This document shows, piece by piece, positions 1-13,749 of a stretch of 64,000 nt of DNA (within the stretch, counting starts at the first letter, position 1; every line of letters starts with the position of its first letter). The notes below the pieces were generated by a model that was given only the letters and a program-made list of their open reading frames with translations, was not told the origin of the DNA and did not search any database. The stretch is from NCBI GenBank assembly GCA_036877525.1, contig JAZGTH010000040.1, positions 3,038,001 through 3,102,000 on the forward strand, written 5' to 3'. A program made the translations under genes and the position numbers. The stretch comes from Chromobotia macracanthus. Lineage: Eukaryota > Chordata > Actinopteri > Cypriniformes > Botiidae.

Positions 1-521
1 ACTGCCTCCTCCACTGAATTATTTATCTGTCTGACTCAATGTTACTAGGTCACAGTGCACTACATAAAGGCCAAGTAACAAGGTCTTATTCAGTACTTTT
101 GCCTCTGCAATCCACTAGCTGCAAACAAGTAGTTTTCACAAACTACCAGTGCGGAAAGCAAGAATCTTTTCAGAAAAGCATCTGTTGTTGTCAACCACCA
201 TTTGAAAAACGACTTGCAAAAACGCCAAAGTAATGTTCTTTGTAAGAGCGAAACCTGCCTTTTACAGCTTGCAGTTAGGATGTTGAAAGGCCAGCCTATT
301 TCTCAGGCAAGTTAAAAATCCTCCTTTCACAAAATTGCAAGGCCATGTTTTGAATAGTAAGTCAATTGAGTTTCTAAAAGGAGCCATTCTGCCTGCCAGA
401 TGACAGCTGCTAGAATCCAAGTGGACAAAAACAACCTATTTTCTTACATTTCACTAAGCAGAAAATGTTTGTGTAATTATTATAATTAGTACACTGTCAT
501 AATGTAGTGCAAGGTACTCAC

Positions 522-3500
522 TCTGTAATAGACACTACACCATCCAGGCCTCTGTCCTCAAACTGTGTGGCCACAGGAAGCTGAGGCGTGTGGAATTGTG
601 TGTTCTTCCCACAAGGCACCTTAAAGTACTTCCAGGGATTGTGTGTTGTGTCTGGACTGGGGGTGATGGCGGAACCCACGTACATGGCAGGTTCTAAGGA
701 CTCTGGGTATGTTGGTGTGTAGGGTGGGGGCAACAAATCATGCTGAGAATCTTCTGAGGGTTTCTCGGGTATCAGGCAGGGTTCGGAAGAAGGAGGGTAG
801 AAATGTTGATGAAGGGTAGAAGAGGAATTTTTCAAGCTGTTGGCCGCCTCGTCCCCACCCTCACAAGGGTGCGGGCTGAGTGGAGGAGGTTGAGGGGAAC
901 TAGCAATCCCTTTGGTGGAGTTGTGCAACATTGGATTCTTGCTGGAGGTGACTTCGGCATGGTGGAGATTGGGGTAGCGGGTGTCCTCATGGCCCTGCAG
1001 ACACAGCCTGTGAACGCTGTCTTCCTGCTCCAGGTTCGGCTCTTCACACAGAGAGCTGCGGTGGTGGAAGGGTGTCTGGGGCCTCTTCTGCTGCTTGTCC
1101 CCCTTTTCCAGCTTCTCAGCCATCTTATGTTTGGTGGAGGGCTGAGAAGGTTGACCAACAGATGGAGGTTGGCCTGGGGTGTTACATGCACGCTGCTTCT
1201 GGTTTTTAAGCCTGGAGGAAAAAGCAAAGCTATAAATTTAATTGTCTGGCTTCAGTTCATTCACAGACTCGGTTAACCATGTCATTTGTTAGAAACAAAT
1301 GACAAGTTTGTAGCAGATGTACCTTGAACAATTGCACTGGGTCCGTTGAGATGGCTCAACAAATTCCCAAACAAAAGCTTTGTCAGTTTCCTCCTCACAT
1401 ACTGCATTGGACATGGTTGAGAACTTCCTCCTGCAAAAATAAACCACAATACTTGAAGTTGTTTTGTTCTCATTCAATAAATTTCCATTGATGGGTCATT
1501 TGCTCTGGGTGATCAGTCAAGTTGACAAGTAGCAGTTTGTATTCATACTTGTTCTGGGCTTGGTTAATATTGCACTCGTGCCAGCCTCTCTCCACCATTT
1601 GGCTGGCCAGTCTGCGAGGGATCTTGCCTCCGTGATGGCTGCTACTGTCCATGCTGAAGGCGCCTGACATTGCTGAGAGTTTCACCCACTTCTGGGCAGG
1701 CTGAAGAACTACAGTGAAAGAGAGAAAGAAACATTATTACTGATGCCTACAGACTAGCACACAATAGCAACTGAGAATGTAAGTGCTTTTGACTGTTAAA
1801 CAGAATGTGAGAAAACAGACTGACATTTAAAGACAGCACAAAATTAAAATTGATTCACTTAAAAAGAGGCTTTTTAAATATTTCCTCATGGATTCAGAAT
1901 TATGGAAAAGATAGTGAAGGTCATACCTGACTGGGCCTCCTCAGGTGAGGTGGGAGGAGTCAGAGTGACTGAAGAGATGGCAGTATCTCCATGAAGGACA
2001 TGACTATGCTGACCACCAGAAAAAGAGCCTGAAGAGGTGGAGGAGTTTGCTGTAGCCATGACTGGGATGTCAGACTGGGCCACCAGAACCAGGCTGGCTG
2101 GGTACACCATTCTTACTCCAGCTGCACCACCAACACAAATGATTACTCACACCCATGACAGATCACTTTAGACAACACGTTTCAACCAATCAGTTTCCGA
2201 CTCACCAACAACAACCTCAACAGCAGCCAAAGAATCGTCCTCCCAATCAAGGTCATCCATCTTGTCCTCTGCGACCTCCTTGGTGTTGGGACCTATGGGA
2301 TAGAACTGCTTCCATTCTTCAATTAACTTCTGTGTCGGTGGGTCTGAGAGCTTGAAGGACTGGCCTGTCAGAGACCCACTCAAGCCGTACGGGGAGAGAA
2401 TCACTGTGGGAAAACAGTGTATGATATTAGTAAGTTTAATGGGATGAGTGATACTACTTGGCAGGTAAAGCCTCTATGTTCACCTTGTGGTAACGTGAGA
2501 ATAAAACTCTGGACCACAAAACAAAACAAAACCATAAAACGAAAGTAAAGAGCTGTGTTTATAAATGCATTCACTTTTCAAGACAAAACAATGACTTACA
2601 ACACAGAAGCCAAGATAAAATTTGGCATATCTCAACTCTACATTATTGGAGTAATAAAAATTAAATGAAGGTAATCATAATCAGCTCATAAAGAATATTC
2701 AGTGATTATAAAAAAGTACCGGCTACTATATCAGTCAATTCTCATAAAGATAAACACAACTTAAAGGGACTTTTGGCCCCAGTACATGACAATAAAGTAG
2801 GAAGGAGTTTATTGTAATTGGAATAAGACTCAGTCGCATTTGGCGTTGAGCCATTGTTTGCAAATGTATATAACAAAAGTCTAACATAAGCATTAGACTC
2901 TTCTCAGGGAAAGCAGTACTAACTCAAGCCAGACAACGGAGAAAAACCCCTGTGAATGAGCTCTGCCAAAGTCAGTCTGCAGTCATAACAGTGAAAAGAA
3001 CTGCAATATAAAATCAGTCAATCAATGACTGAAAGACGGTTATAATGCAAATAACCCTAATATAAAGTGGTTTGTCTGTGCGATCCTGAAAAAAAAATGT
3101 TTGTGCAAAAGGGGGAAAACAAGGGAAGGTCTTATCTTAAAGGAAAATTCATGTTAAATATTTGAGCCCTATTGAGAGGATCTGCTTTTTAGGTTAAACC
3201 TTTTTTTTCTTTATAATCCACTGAACATTATTACATATATTAAAGGTTTAAAGATAATGTAATTCATGGCAGATGTATATATTTTACCTGTGATAAGGCT
3301 AATGGTTATTTTACTGTATTTATCAGGGTTAACCTACAAATATCACAGTTAATCAAAATGCCAGACTCTCTCTATGCGAGAGTGTTCATTTTTCATAAGG
3401 GCAAGTACAAAACAGAATCCAGCTTTTAGACCAAGCTTTGACCTCCATGAATAATGGACCATGTTATCAGTTGAAAATGTGTTACGTTTGAATGATTTCT

Positions 3501-6500
3501 GATTGTAGATTAAAATCACTGACTTTGCCTTATATAATTCACTAAAACTGCTAGTATTTGCTCTTATCATTTTAATACATTAAAAATGTTACTAATATGT
3601 TATTTTAAAGGTCCCTGGTTTAACCAAGCCAAATGCTGGTGCCACCTTTCTTACATGTAAACCGTTCTCATATGTTAGACTGAAGCCTTGATTTTTACAA
3701 AGTGAGGTAAGAGTGGAATAATTTCTTTTGGTAATCAGAATACCACAGATGCTGCCAAGACATCTTAACTTGGTTAACATTTAACCCACAATATTCCTCT
3801 AGGAATGGATTTAGGACTGATGTGGATCAGCCATGCTGCAGGAGGACAGGCTGCGGAAAAGTTACATCTTGTGCGGGATAAAACATACAGTTCTGAGCGT
3901 GAATGTAAGTCGCAGGCTTGTGAACTCAGCACCCTGGAGGGAGCAGTGGTGATGTAACAGAGCTGAAAGCTGGAGAAGCAGCCATTCTGGAAAACACCTC
4001 ATCAGGGCCACAGTGGGGCCACACTGAGATAATGATTACCACAAGAGGAGCAGCGTCTCAGAGGTGTTAACATGATGAAGGCCTTACATTACTGCACCCT
4101 TAAGCAGAGGAAGAAAACATGTGTTTGCCAGCATTCTGACTGCTTAGAGGCAACTGCAAACCACAAAAAAGAAAGCAGAACAAAGGGGAGGGCTTGTCAT
4201 CTTTTTACTTTAAGCACCAAACCGTGAAATTTCCCTTTATGTATACTCACATTATGTGCTTTATGGTCAGCACAAAGCTTTCCGGTGTTTGTCAAAACAA
4301 TACAATGTGATTTCTAGTTTTTTATTCTCAACACCGAAAATGAAGAGTAAAAACTTTTTAGCATTTGGACTATAGGCCGACTTCTATTACAACAGCATGA
4401 ATTCCATGTATTTTCCAGATTTTTGACTCTAGGCATAAAGCCTGATCCACAACAAAAAAGTCAACCTGCACACTCCCAGAAATAGGAGCTTGTCATTTTG
4501 AAAAATCTCTTGCCATTTGTGTGTGCAATAAGCATCAGACAGTCTGTGAATGGTCTGAGGCTGGGACTAAAACAGCATGTTAATTTTCCAGACAGGATGC
4601 ATATCTTGTTGGCATGCCCACACAGATTCTGTGCCTGCAGAAACTGCTGCAGATTTCCTCAGAATTGGAACGCTCATTCACAAAGTTTTACCCTGCAGAA
4701 GCATTAGATATATTTTGGCTAATGAGATTGTGCTATCAGCTGCAATACTGAACTCAGACTGTAGGCATTTAGCTCCATTTAACAGATTTTACAATATTTG
4801 CATTCCACAGATTTTCTCAGAAATCAGCATATAAATGCCAAAAAGATTCATAGATTTCCTACTTAATCCCAAAGCTCCTACCTTGCACAGAGTTTCTGCT
4901 CTGCTGGGCCATCGTCAGGTGGTCCTCACTCAACAGGTAGACAGGCTGGTGCTGGTTGATCTCCACGCTGGTGCACACATTACTGTCTCCATGTACGAAG
5001 AACATGAAAGAGCAGGACAGGTGTTCACTGTAGGAAAAGAGGAACAAATGGTAGATTACTTGAGGGCTTTGGAACTACATCTTGAATGAAAGTGGCACAA
5101 TTCCTGGAGGTCTGTGGGAATGATGTTTTGACAGCTGAGGTCATCACAGTGTGATTACGGGCTTAAAGTCTTGACCAGGAGAACTGTGAAGATGGATAGG
5201 AAATACTAGAGCGGTACTTATGTCAACACGAACATGTCTATGGAGGAGTGATTACAACTTATGAGATCTGTCTCTTAACTTCAGCTTTGGGGCTTTTGAA
5301 GTGTTTGAATAAATCTTCACCTGCATAATGAAAGTTTAACACTCAAAGTTGTTCTGTAACAAATTCTGTAAAATAACGCAACACCTGCAAGTGTGTGACC
5401 CGCAGGCTAGAGTAAACAGCTGTTACAGTGCAACCACGCATGCAGATAATAAGCGATAAACATGAGAGAATACAGAGCGCAACACTGACTGCCTAATTTT
5501 CAGGACAGATTTTTGGATGCATTTTCCCATTTATTTTTTCCATTGGGGTTTTCGCCAGCTCCAAAATGTATCACAACATTACAAATTTTGATTTACAACA
5601 AAGCATTTGAAAGCAACTTCTGATTAGTAGATCTCTCTTTAGGATTATGGGTAATGTAGTTCTTCTGCAGGAACTGTGCAACATGATTGCCCCAGTACAC
5701 AAGTGTTAAAAAAAAAGTTGAAATCACACTTTTTACACTTTTGGCATCTATAAAAGTACTTAGCATCACTTTTGTTTATGATAGGTCTGTAGGTGTGTAA
5801 ATGTTTTATCATTCAAAGATTTGTAATCTTGTGACGAATTTTTTCTCTTTCATGGCATTTAAATATAAAACTGGACCTGACTTTCCAGAACTTCACAGTG
5901 GCGTCTCTCTCTCTGCATGGCTGAACACTGTAGCCCATTTCATGAAGCCCAATGTTGGCACAGAGAGCCAGAATTTCCTGTCTTTAAGCCAGCAGATGTG
6001 TGCACGCTCTCACTGGAGGGATCAAGTGATGGCCCCTGGTTACACCAGGAAACACAGTGCCAGTATTGCGTTATGTGCGGTGCAGGGCACGAGCGAGAGA
6101 GAAAGAGGGGGGAGTCTGCATTCCTCATATGTCTGTTGAGCTCTGTTAGGAGAGTCATTAAGGCACGCCACCAGCAAACAACTACAAACCCCTCATACAC
6201 AGATGTCACATCAAAGCCATGTTTAAAGCTGTACATATTTAGAATTCAAGAGATTTCTTGGTTTCTTCTGAAACCAACAATCTAATATGCTCTTGAGGTT
6301 TTTTAGCGTTTTTTACAGACAGTTACTGCTTATTAGTAAGATTGTCTGATATTAACTCAAGTTTGTGCAGAGCCTGACAAGTGAAAGCGAGATGGTGGTT
6401 CCTGTTGGCCTATCTAGTGTGAAACCACAACGTCAGCGTTTTGTGAGAGCTCTTTATTAAAGCCTAGACAGAGGAAACTGCCATGATTTCCAGCCTGTGT

Positions 6501-9500
6501 ATCCTTAACCGATGCTGCAGCCCCTGCAAGCTACAGCACACACACAGCAGGAAGCCATATTCACCCACCCACAGACACACCACAGCACTTCTGCCCTAAG
6601 GGAACCAATGACATCTATTCAAATGAGACATAATTAGATGGACCGCTTCTACTGCCCCTCCCTGCAATATCAGAATATTCCACAGAAGACAGGCACATCG
6701 AAAGAAAACAAAAATGCTCTATATGTGTGGATCTCACGCAAACAAACAGAATACCCGGGAGGTTCTGTGTTGGATTCGCTGGCTTCCAGAGCAGGGGCTT
6801 TTCTCTGTGCAAGGATGCCAATAGCCTGATGTCACTCATCTGCTGTGATAAACAATGAGGAACATGCTGTAAATGCAGCAGCTTATCGCATGCATACGCA
6901 TCGCCAACCATGAAAAGATACTAAGTTGTGGCCATAATGTAAACGCCACACAAAGCCACAGGAAAAAGGGGTTCTTAGGCATGACAATTTGTAATATATT
7001 ACTATAGTGTATTAAACTAAGGTACACTGTTTACAGTTGCCAAGCAGCAAAGTAACTTAGTGCATTAATACAGAATGTGTGGTCACAGGTGCGCATTTAT
7101 CAACATATCGCCACTGCTTCATGTCTTGACCAATCAGACTTCACAGCTCAAACTATTTATTTCTTAAAATGTCTTTTACCTTTTATTGATTGGCTTCTCA
7201 TCTTTCTCGTACGGTTTGACAAACCACTTGCCAATTCGAACAAATGATCGGTTCATGAGGCAGCGCTCCAGCAGGTTATGGATGGCTTTAAAGAGCAGTG
7301 TTCGGCACTCGTAAGTCAGGCCGCTTTCCCATGCGCCATCCTCATCACCTGTGTGACACAGAGAGAAGATCAGTACTTCATTCATACTTCACAACATTAA
7401 GTGCCTTAATGTTCCTATGCTTATATATTATATCATTATATATTACTGTAATATATACAGTATAGAGTTTAATAAATTACCACAGACATTGCAATTAGCT
7501 TTAGACAACATCAGCATAAAAGAACAGAAAGGACTCTTTGACTAAGGTCATAGTAATCTGTTTTTCTCTGCACAAATTCAATTAAAGGATGCTTTGAGAA
7601 CTGCCCATGACTCTGGTTTGGACCGTAAAGTGCTTGTTGTTGGAAAAGAAAACAAGATTTAATAAGAACAAAAAAATCATTCTGAGAACTAGAAAATTAA
7701 CCCCACTTAGTTCTTCATTGACCAAGCACAGAGTAAGCTGTTATAGTAATAAATGGATGCTGAGAAACAGATGTGTTACAGGCTTCAGACTGGAGCAAAG
7801 TCACACCTTACAAATAAGAACTTCTGCTTTTTTTGTGTTTTCTTTACCATTAAAAATTTTACTGCTGGCCCAAGCCAATATTTTTATTAGCCACAAATAT
7901 GATAAAATCTATGTAAGCCAGCTAGATAACATTAAGTGCCATCAAAGGCTAATACTGGCCTTGCAGGCCCGGGGGCATCCTTACTGCTCAGCCCTGCAAT
8001 ATTAAACAAGCCAAGATCTAAAAAAAAAAAAAAACTTCAACCACAGTTTCCTGCTCTTTCTGAACTGAAAGTCATTTAAGAACAGCCTAAGCTGTTAGGA
8101 CAATATCAATAGCTTCAAGTTCTGTCTGATACTATGTGCATTAATCATTATGTGATTACCCCCCATTTGCACATACTACAGATATATATGCTTAAATAGT
8201 TTCACTCTGAATCATCATTGCAATTAATGTGATTTGTTAACCTCAGCAACTGCAATCTCAATAACCGGTTTATGACTAATGTCTGGAAACACCTCTAGTC
8301 TAGTCAGTGATGTTACCCTGAGAAACGTTGTTTAGCCACACATCATCCCTGACGTGCCAATAAAATTACATCTGAATACAAAGCACTAAGTATATGCTAT
8401 GGTTTGTAAGGCACGTGTCAGTTTAAAAAAGGAAGCAGACGTACATGACAGGTCATTGTGGATGAGCTCAGCAAAGTTGGGGTCGTCTCCCCACCAAAAG
8501 ATCCAGAGCTCCCGGCGGCCAGGGGTCTGGTGCCTCCTCCACACGCTCAGCACATCCGCCTTCAGGCAGCGGCTGAAGCTGCACAGGATGGGGTCCTCTT
8601 CTGTCACTGGGAAGAGGATGGGGGACAAGGTGGGGCCCTGCCATACAAAGCACTTCCATTTGATCCCCGTGAGGTCAGCCTGAAGGCAAAGAGAGAGAAT
8701 GTGTCAGAAACATCCATCTTGTGGGAATGCTGCAGCAATGAGAGACAGCGAGGATTCCCCTACACAGCACTGATATATACTATAAAACAAGACTTGTAGC
8801 ATGCTGGTTAATAGATGCGTGTGCACAAATAGTGCCAAAACAACAACTTAAGTGCTTGACCCAGTTCCTTTGATGAATATAGGCATGCAAGGGTGTATAC
8901 ACAATATTTTGCTGTGACTAATGCAAAATAATTTCATCTAGTCACATCCTTAAATGAATGCAACATGATCACCATCTAAAACCTCTATTGCTGAAAAACA
9001 ACTTTTACATACTAAACAAACAAGCATTTTGATAAATATCTCAAGACAAGAATTTTTCATATATACCACCTGTTCCTGCCTTTCAAATTAAAAGTCTGTC
9101 CAAACTCCCAGAAATCAAAGCTGGGATGACATCTCGCATGCATGTTATCTGTCATTAAAGTATTCCAAGATATCTGTTATTCCCAGGAGACAGACATTCA
9201 CTTTATACAAACCCATAGCTCTGCAGGTTTTTCCCTGCTTGGATGATTGTAATGTAAATAATTGATCCAATATCTTCAAATAAATATAAGCTTAAAAAAA
9301 ATCACATACTATACTTTTAGGTAAAAAAAAGGGGCAGACACTCATTACACTTGTCATGTTTGCGTGGTTCAGTGTTTACACATCTCTCCAGTGCCAAGAA
9401 CTGAAGGAATTAATGTAGGTGTGTATAGGAAAATGAGTCTCATATTAGCAGGTTACTGCGCAGATTACAAATGCAAAGTTCCTACTCCAGACGGAACTTA

Positions 9501-10164
9501 TATAACTCCACCAACCAGCTAAGCTACAATAGTTTAACAAAACACGCTAAATATAACCACACCGAGGCTAAAATGGCCATTAACATAAACAACATATATG
9601 TTCTTAAAGCACTTCATACACCGTCTAAAAATATACCAGATCTTCAAGAATAGAGAAGTCCGAATAGAAAAGCGAAAGCATGCAGAACATTAACATTCAT
9701 TATGATTAATTATGAGTTTTGAGCATGTGACGAATAACTCGATCGATAATAAGTCTATCACTATCACGCTTCCTAATGCTGTTCCCGTGGTTGTTTTAAC
9801 ACTTTATGAGTTATTCTTGCCAACAACTCCCAGCTTGTTCGAGCTAGTTAGTTCAGCAAGTGTTTACTAACGTTAGCTAGCGCTCCGACGCGACCCAAAT
9901 AACACAAAAAACACATCTCAGACACAAAGCTCACGACAGCACAAATACACAACCAAAAGTCTAGTACGTCTACAAATTATGCTCCTTTGACTGTTATGAA
10001 GATCAACAGGCCTCTGGTTAATTGACTGGTCGGCTAAAAATGGCTTCTGGCCCTCAAACACACACACATACATAAGATCAGATCATCTCTCTTACCAGAC
10101 AGAAGAGGTTGGAGTGGCAGTCCTCCAAACTCGCCCCGTTGGGTACAAAACAAGAACTCATCAT
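522..10164 (-). CDS. med13: MED13, Mediator kinase-module subunit 13 (5' part of gene, exons 1-9)
   Basis: MED13 links the CDK8/cyclin C/MED12 kinase module to core Mediator and represses or tunes RNA polymerase II transcription in the nucleus. Nine coding exons read on the minus strand: 10096-10161, 8445-8679, 7180-7348, 4882-5027, 2206-2403, 1927-2121, 1549-1708, 1323-1430 and 522-1211. All have GT-AG borders and the frame closes at every junction, giving 655 codons plus 2 nt. The window ends inside the next intron, so the remainder of this roughly 2,200-residue protein family is missing. The N-terminal Med13_N region is clear (VPNGASLEDC, LWIFWWGDDPNF, RIGKWFVKPYEKDEKPIN, SNVCTSVEINQHQPVYLL). 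ILFPVTEEDPIL fits MED13 better than its paralogue MED13L. Residues 324-332 (TLTPPTSPE) carry the Fbw7-type phosphodegron, with Thr at 326. Exon 9 is a long Ser/Pro-rich linker. Two tandem ATGs open the frame; the second (10161) has A at -3 and gives MSSCFVPNG, matching the family start. Which teleost duplicate (a or b) this is cannot be told. Confidence 0.96.
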
Positions 10165-10900
10165 CAAAGCGCAGTCCAGCGAGCCATCCTCTCTTTCAGA
10201 TCCCAAGAACAAGTAATCTGATGAGTTTTGGACCGGATCTGTATCTCTCTGACACAATCAGCAGGACGGGTTCGCGTCCAGCGAGCTAATTAGCTTAGCT
10301 TGTGGTGTCGCTCCGCTAAAGGTTACTCACCTACCAGGAATGCGTTAAAAATGCCGCAAAAAACTTCCCGCAGCCCAAACGCCTCGCATTTACCATGATC
10401 CACGGCGATTTATTTTTCTCCCCCGGATGCATACATCAAAAATATGTAATTACAGGAGCCAGAAGGGGGTAGGGAGGTAAAATTAGCCCTCCCCCTTTAG
10501 CTTAGCATGTGGCTAACTGGCGTTAGCGGCTAGCTGGCTAAGCGAGGCAGCAACAAACTGTTCAAGCCGGAGGAGTGAAGGTTCAAATAGCGTTAAAAAT
10601 CAATCTCTCGTATCCCAGTAGTCGTCGGGCTGTTATCACACGTGAAGCGTTGAGGCATCGACGATGAAAAGTAAAGGCTTTGGATGAGAAAGCACAATTA
10701 AAAACAGAAAGCTGTGCGGTGCTCAACTGGGTCTCACTGGTTTGTTTGAATACATTGATCGCATCCTTTAATGGCGGCCACAGGGACAACTCCACTACAC
10801 TGTACTCCAGTCTACTACACGCTACTCGGCTCCGATTGGCAGCGCCGCGACTCGATAGAGAAAAGAGTCGACCCTTGATTCAACAAATATCCAACGGAGT
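9780..10900 (-). promoter_or_regulatory. med13 promoter and 5' UTR region
   Basis: This stretch surrounds the first coding exon of med13 and is clearly richer in CpG dinucleotides than the AT-rich flanks (for example around 9880-9900, 10270-10420 and 10500-10560). It probably holds the transcription start, the 5' UTR and the start of intron 1. It also contains many GCTAGC/TTAGC-type short repeats and a YY1-like ATGGCGGCC at 10770. No TATA box is obvious. The transcription start itself cannot be placed from sequence alone. Confidence 0.55.
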
Positions 10901-11011
10901 CGACTCACCCGAGCTGTCAACTCCTTTTAATATCTGGGTCTGTTCAGTTATATAACAATATAATCACAGACTCTTCATATGTGATTATAGAATATAGTCG
11001 ATCACTATTAT

Positions 11012-11050
11012 TATAATCGTTATCGATTATTATTATCGATAACGATTATA
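11012..11050. repeat. perfect 16-bp inverted repeat with 7-nt loop
   Basis: The left arm 11012-11027 is TATAATCGTTATCGAT. The right arm 11035-11050 is its exact reverse complement. The spacer 11028-11034 is TATTATT. It lies just upstream of the med13 promoter region. It could be a small cruciform, a miniature element or a dyad binding site; no known element was recognised. Confidence 0.85.
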
Positions 11051-11867
11051 TGTGTATTCAAGTCAGCTGGCGTGATATCGCTATATATGTATACTTATTT
11101 GTTTAGTTATAATAAGACCACGCGTTATTATAGCTGTCATATGTGTCAAAACCATAGAAAATAACTAATGGTTAAACTAACCACGTACTGTAGACCTATG
11201 GATTTTAAACAAATGATAATGATAAGTTGTCAAGAGTTTCGTATTTGGCACATGTAATGATTTCAAACAAATATTTTACTTTTTTATATAAAGAGTATTG
11301 TTGTTAAAATTATTACAGCTGCCTTGTTTGTTTTGTTACACTCTTCTGTACATTTCCTTTGCCAGTTTAAATGATAATTTACCCAATTAAAGCCCTTATA
11401 AACTGGAACAGTGGATTTTATGGACTTCTGTTTATTTTATTTCTGTTTCATTGTCTTTTAATGATATTTACCTTTGAAAGCCATGTGTGATTTAGTCTCC
11501 CTTATATCAGCTGATATACTCCTTTTCATCTGCACATTTGCAAATTATTTAAATCTTTAATTAAAGGAGCTAGCCAGGGAGGGACATAAAATGATTTTGA
11601 TATTAAAATTGCTGTTTGAGTTATTTTTTTAGGTTATTTTCAGCTTAATGTGTTTAGTGTGTAAAATATTTATGGCATCTGGAGAAGAGTTTCTGTGTGG
11701 ATTGTTGAGGAGAGAGTGGTATTAATTTTCTAAGTGATCATGCTTATGATTTTCACCTGGTAAATCATGAATTATAATCATCATCATTAAATACTCTATT
11801 CCATACTATACGCAGTAACATCTTACTGGTTTACACTGTACCTTTCTGTACTTAATCAATTTTGTAT

Positions 11868-11935
11868 TCTTATTCCTCACACGCTTTTAATGAAAACGTC
11901 TGCCAAATAAATAAATGTATATATAATGTAAATGC
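11868..11935 (+). repeat. SINE/LINE-type 3' tail fragment
   Basis: AACGTCTGCCAAATAAATAA followed by short AT-rich repeats resembles a tail shared by many teleost SINEs and LINEs. The reverse-oriented fragment at about 21694-21735 (GATGCTTTTATCCAAAGTGA) looks like the same family. The assignment is from memory of the consensus. Confidence 0.5.
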
Positions 11936-12508
11936 TAAACAGAGAAACAAGATCACAAGAGTTATGTCAAGGAAAGAGTGGAAGAGAGTGTCTGGTGCTG
12001 AAACTGAGCCAGTTAACAGGTGACTTGCTGTTTCAGAGACATTAGTTATTAATAGTTGTTAGTTAGTCACCCCACGCTTGACATGCTGGCATTTAAATAG
12101 AAATTAATAATAACGATAAGCACTTTTTTTTTTGAAACAACAGATGTTCATGTAGTAATATAAAGTAAAGTATTACAATGTTGTTTCAATTCAGTTTAAT
12201 TAATTCATTTGGATGGACAGTGGGAAGTCAGAACTTCTTAATATTAAATCCTATAACCTTGAGCATTATTACATGTATTATCAATGAAGTGGCTGTAATT
12301 AAATACATCAAATTCCCACAATTCCCTGTACACGTAGCTGGCTACAGTAAAAAGAAAAGTATGATATGATAATATGATGTAATACTACAAATCCTCTATG
12401 TATGCATTTTGTATGATCAACAAATCCTGAGGTATTTAAAATACGAGCTAAAATCTGTGAGAAGTCTTTAAAACGAGCCAAAGGAGAGCAAGTTTACGCT
12501 GGACAAGC

Positions 12509-12522
12509 GCGCCATCTGGTGT
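12509..12522 (-). promoter_or_regulatory. CTCF-like motif
   Basis: On the minus strand the site reads ACACCAGATGGCGC, one mismatch from the vertebrate CTCF core CCACCAGATGGCGC. It lies between med13 and the exoc3l2-like gene. Motif match only; occupancy is unknown. Confidence 0.4.
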
Positions 12523-13066
12523 ACAGATTTGACCTACAACCAGAAACTGATTAGATCCAAATGGTACACACTTTAAAACAAAATGTAAAAGATAAACGCT
12601 TGCTAAAAGTATATATGAAACATTTAAAAATATTGCCCACGGAATCTGTCATTTTTATCATTTTAAATAAATATAGAAATGTATAAATCACTTTGTATTT
12701 GGTCTTTGCCTATTTCTGGTTTAAAAGTGTATTTAGGTGGTATACACAGTAAACAATGCAGTAACTTAAATACATTTTCTGTGCCACGAAGTCTTCTTTC
12801 CCTTACAGAAAAAAACCGTACAGGGAACATTGAGAGTTCTTGCAGGAAGTACATTTATGTTTATTTTTCATACTTATGAGCAAATATATTTATTAGTTGA
12901 TATTGGGATGATTTAAAAAAAATAACATTTAACAAGAAGTTTAAGAAGAACGTGCTATTAATGTAACATAAAAAAATAAGCCACGCAATTTGTAAATACA
13001 TTACGTTACCTCGCTTTTTGTGTTACAGTGACACCAAAGAAAACATTGTTGCATCTCCGTATCTTC

Positions 13067-13076
13067 TGCGCATGCG
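13067..13076. promoter_or_regulatory. NRF1-type palindrome
   Basis: TGCGCATGCG is a full NRF1 consensus. It sits in a small GC-richer patch (about 13050-13200) surrounded by AT-rich DNA, with no recognised gene start beside it. It could mark an unannotated promoter or a distal element. Confidence 0.4.
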
Positions 13077-13749
13077 TCGCTGCGGTTCGGATAAGTTCTC
13101 AGGACCAAGGACAGCGGCTGCCAAAAAATTCAGCAACAGCCTACAGGACGTATACAAAGTGATGACAGAGGAGGACACACTACCTACACAGTTCATGAGT
13201 CTGAAGATCACACAGTGTCTAACTAACTGTTAGTCCACAGATTTATCAGTGATCACTTTAGCTATCCCTTTCAAAATGTATCATAGCAACAACACCATAG
13301 TTATATTTCCATTCAGCAGAGATTTACTGAGACAATTATTTCCTGTACTGTTTTGGAATATGAAAGGAAGAAGCAGCTAAATGTTATGGTTTCAAAACCA
13401 CCAGGTCTGAACAAAAGAATAACTCAGCAGTGACTCTAAAAGAATTTTAATGAATTAAAGATCTTGAATACTGAATTAATAAATAATAGAGAATTAACTT
13501 TCTAATAATTAAAAAGATTAGAAAATGAACAACTCATTGTGTTCTATTAAAGCAGTGGTCTGAAATGTAAAATAATATTTAAGATAATATTTCTTCAGAT
13601 TACTTTCTCTACATCAAGATGAATTCAACATGACATACCTGTAATAGACTAAAAATTGGTTTGTCATCCTGACATAGCTAAATTCAAACTTCGGTGAGTG
13701 TGATCTTGAAACATTAATGGAAGAAACAGAGTCATACAAAGCTGATCCT

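Noticed and set aside
803..1276. 157-aa plus-strand and 131-aa second minus-strand frames
   Set aside because: They are antisense or alternate-frame shadows of the 690-nt med13 exon 9.
5801..6285. Overlapping frames of 98-122 aa in the med13 intron between exons 3 and 4
   Set aside because: No recognisable domain and no agreement with med13 phase or splice sites; intronic.
8020..8034. A-run as the tail of a processed pseudogene
   Set aside because: No coding remnant or target duplication is visible beside it; a simple poly-A stretch within a med13 intron.
13018..13233. 71-aa frame near the NRF1 palindrome as a small gene
   Set aside because: It resembles no known protein and both strands are open; only the regulatory motif was kept.
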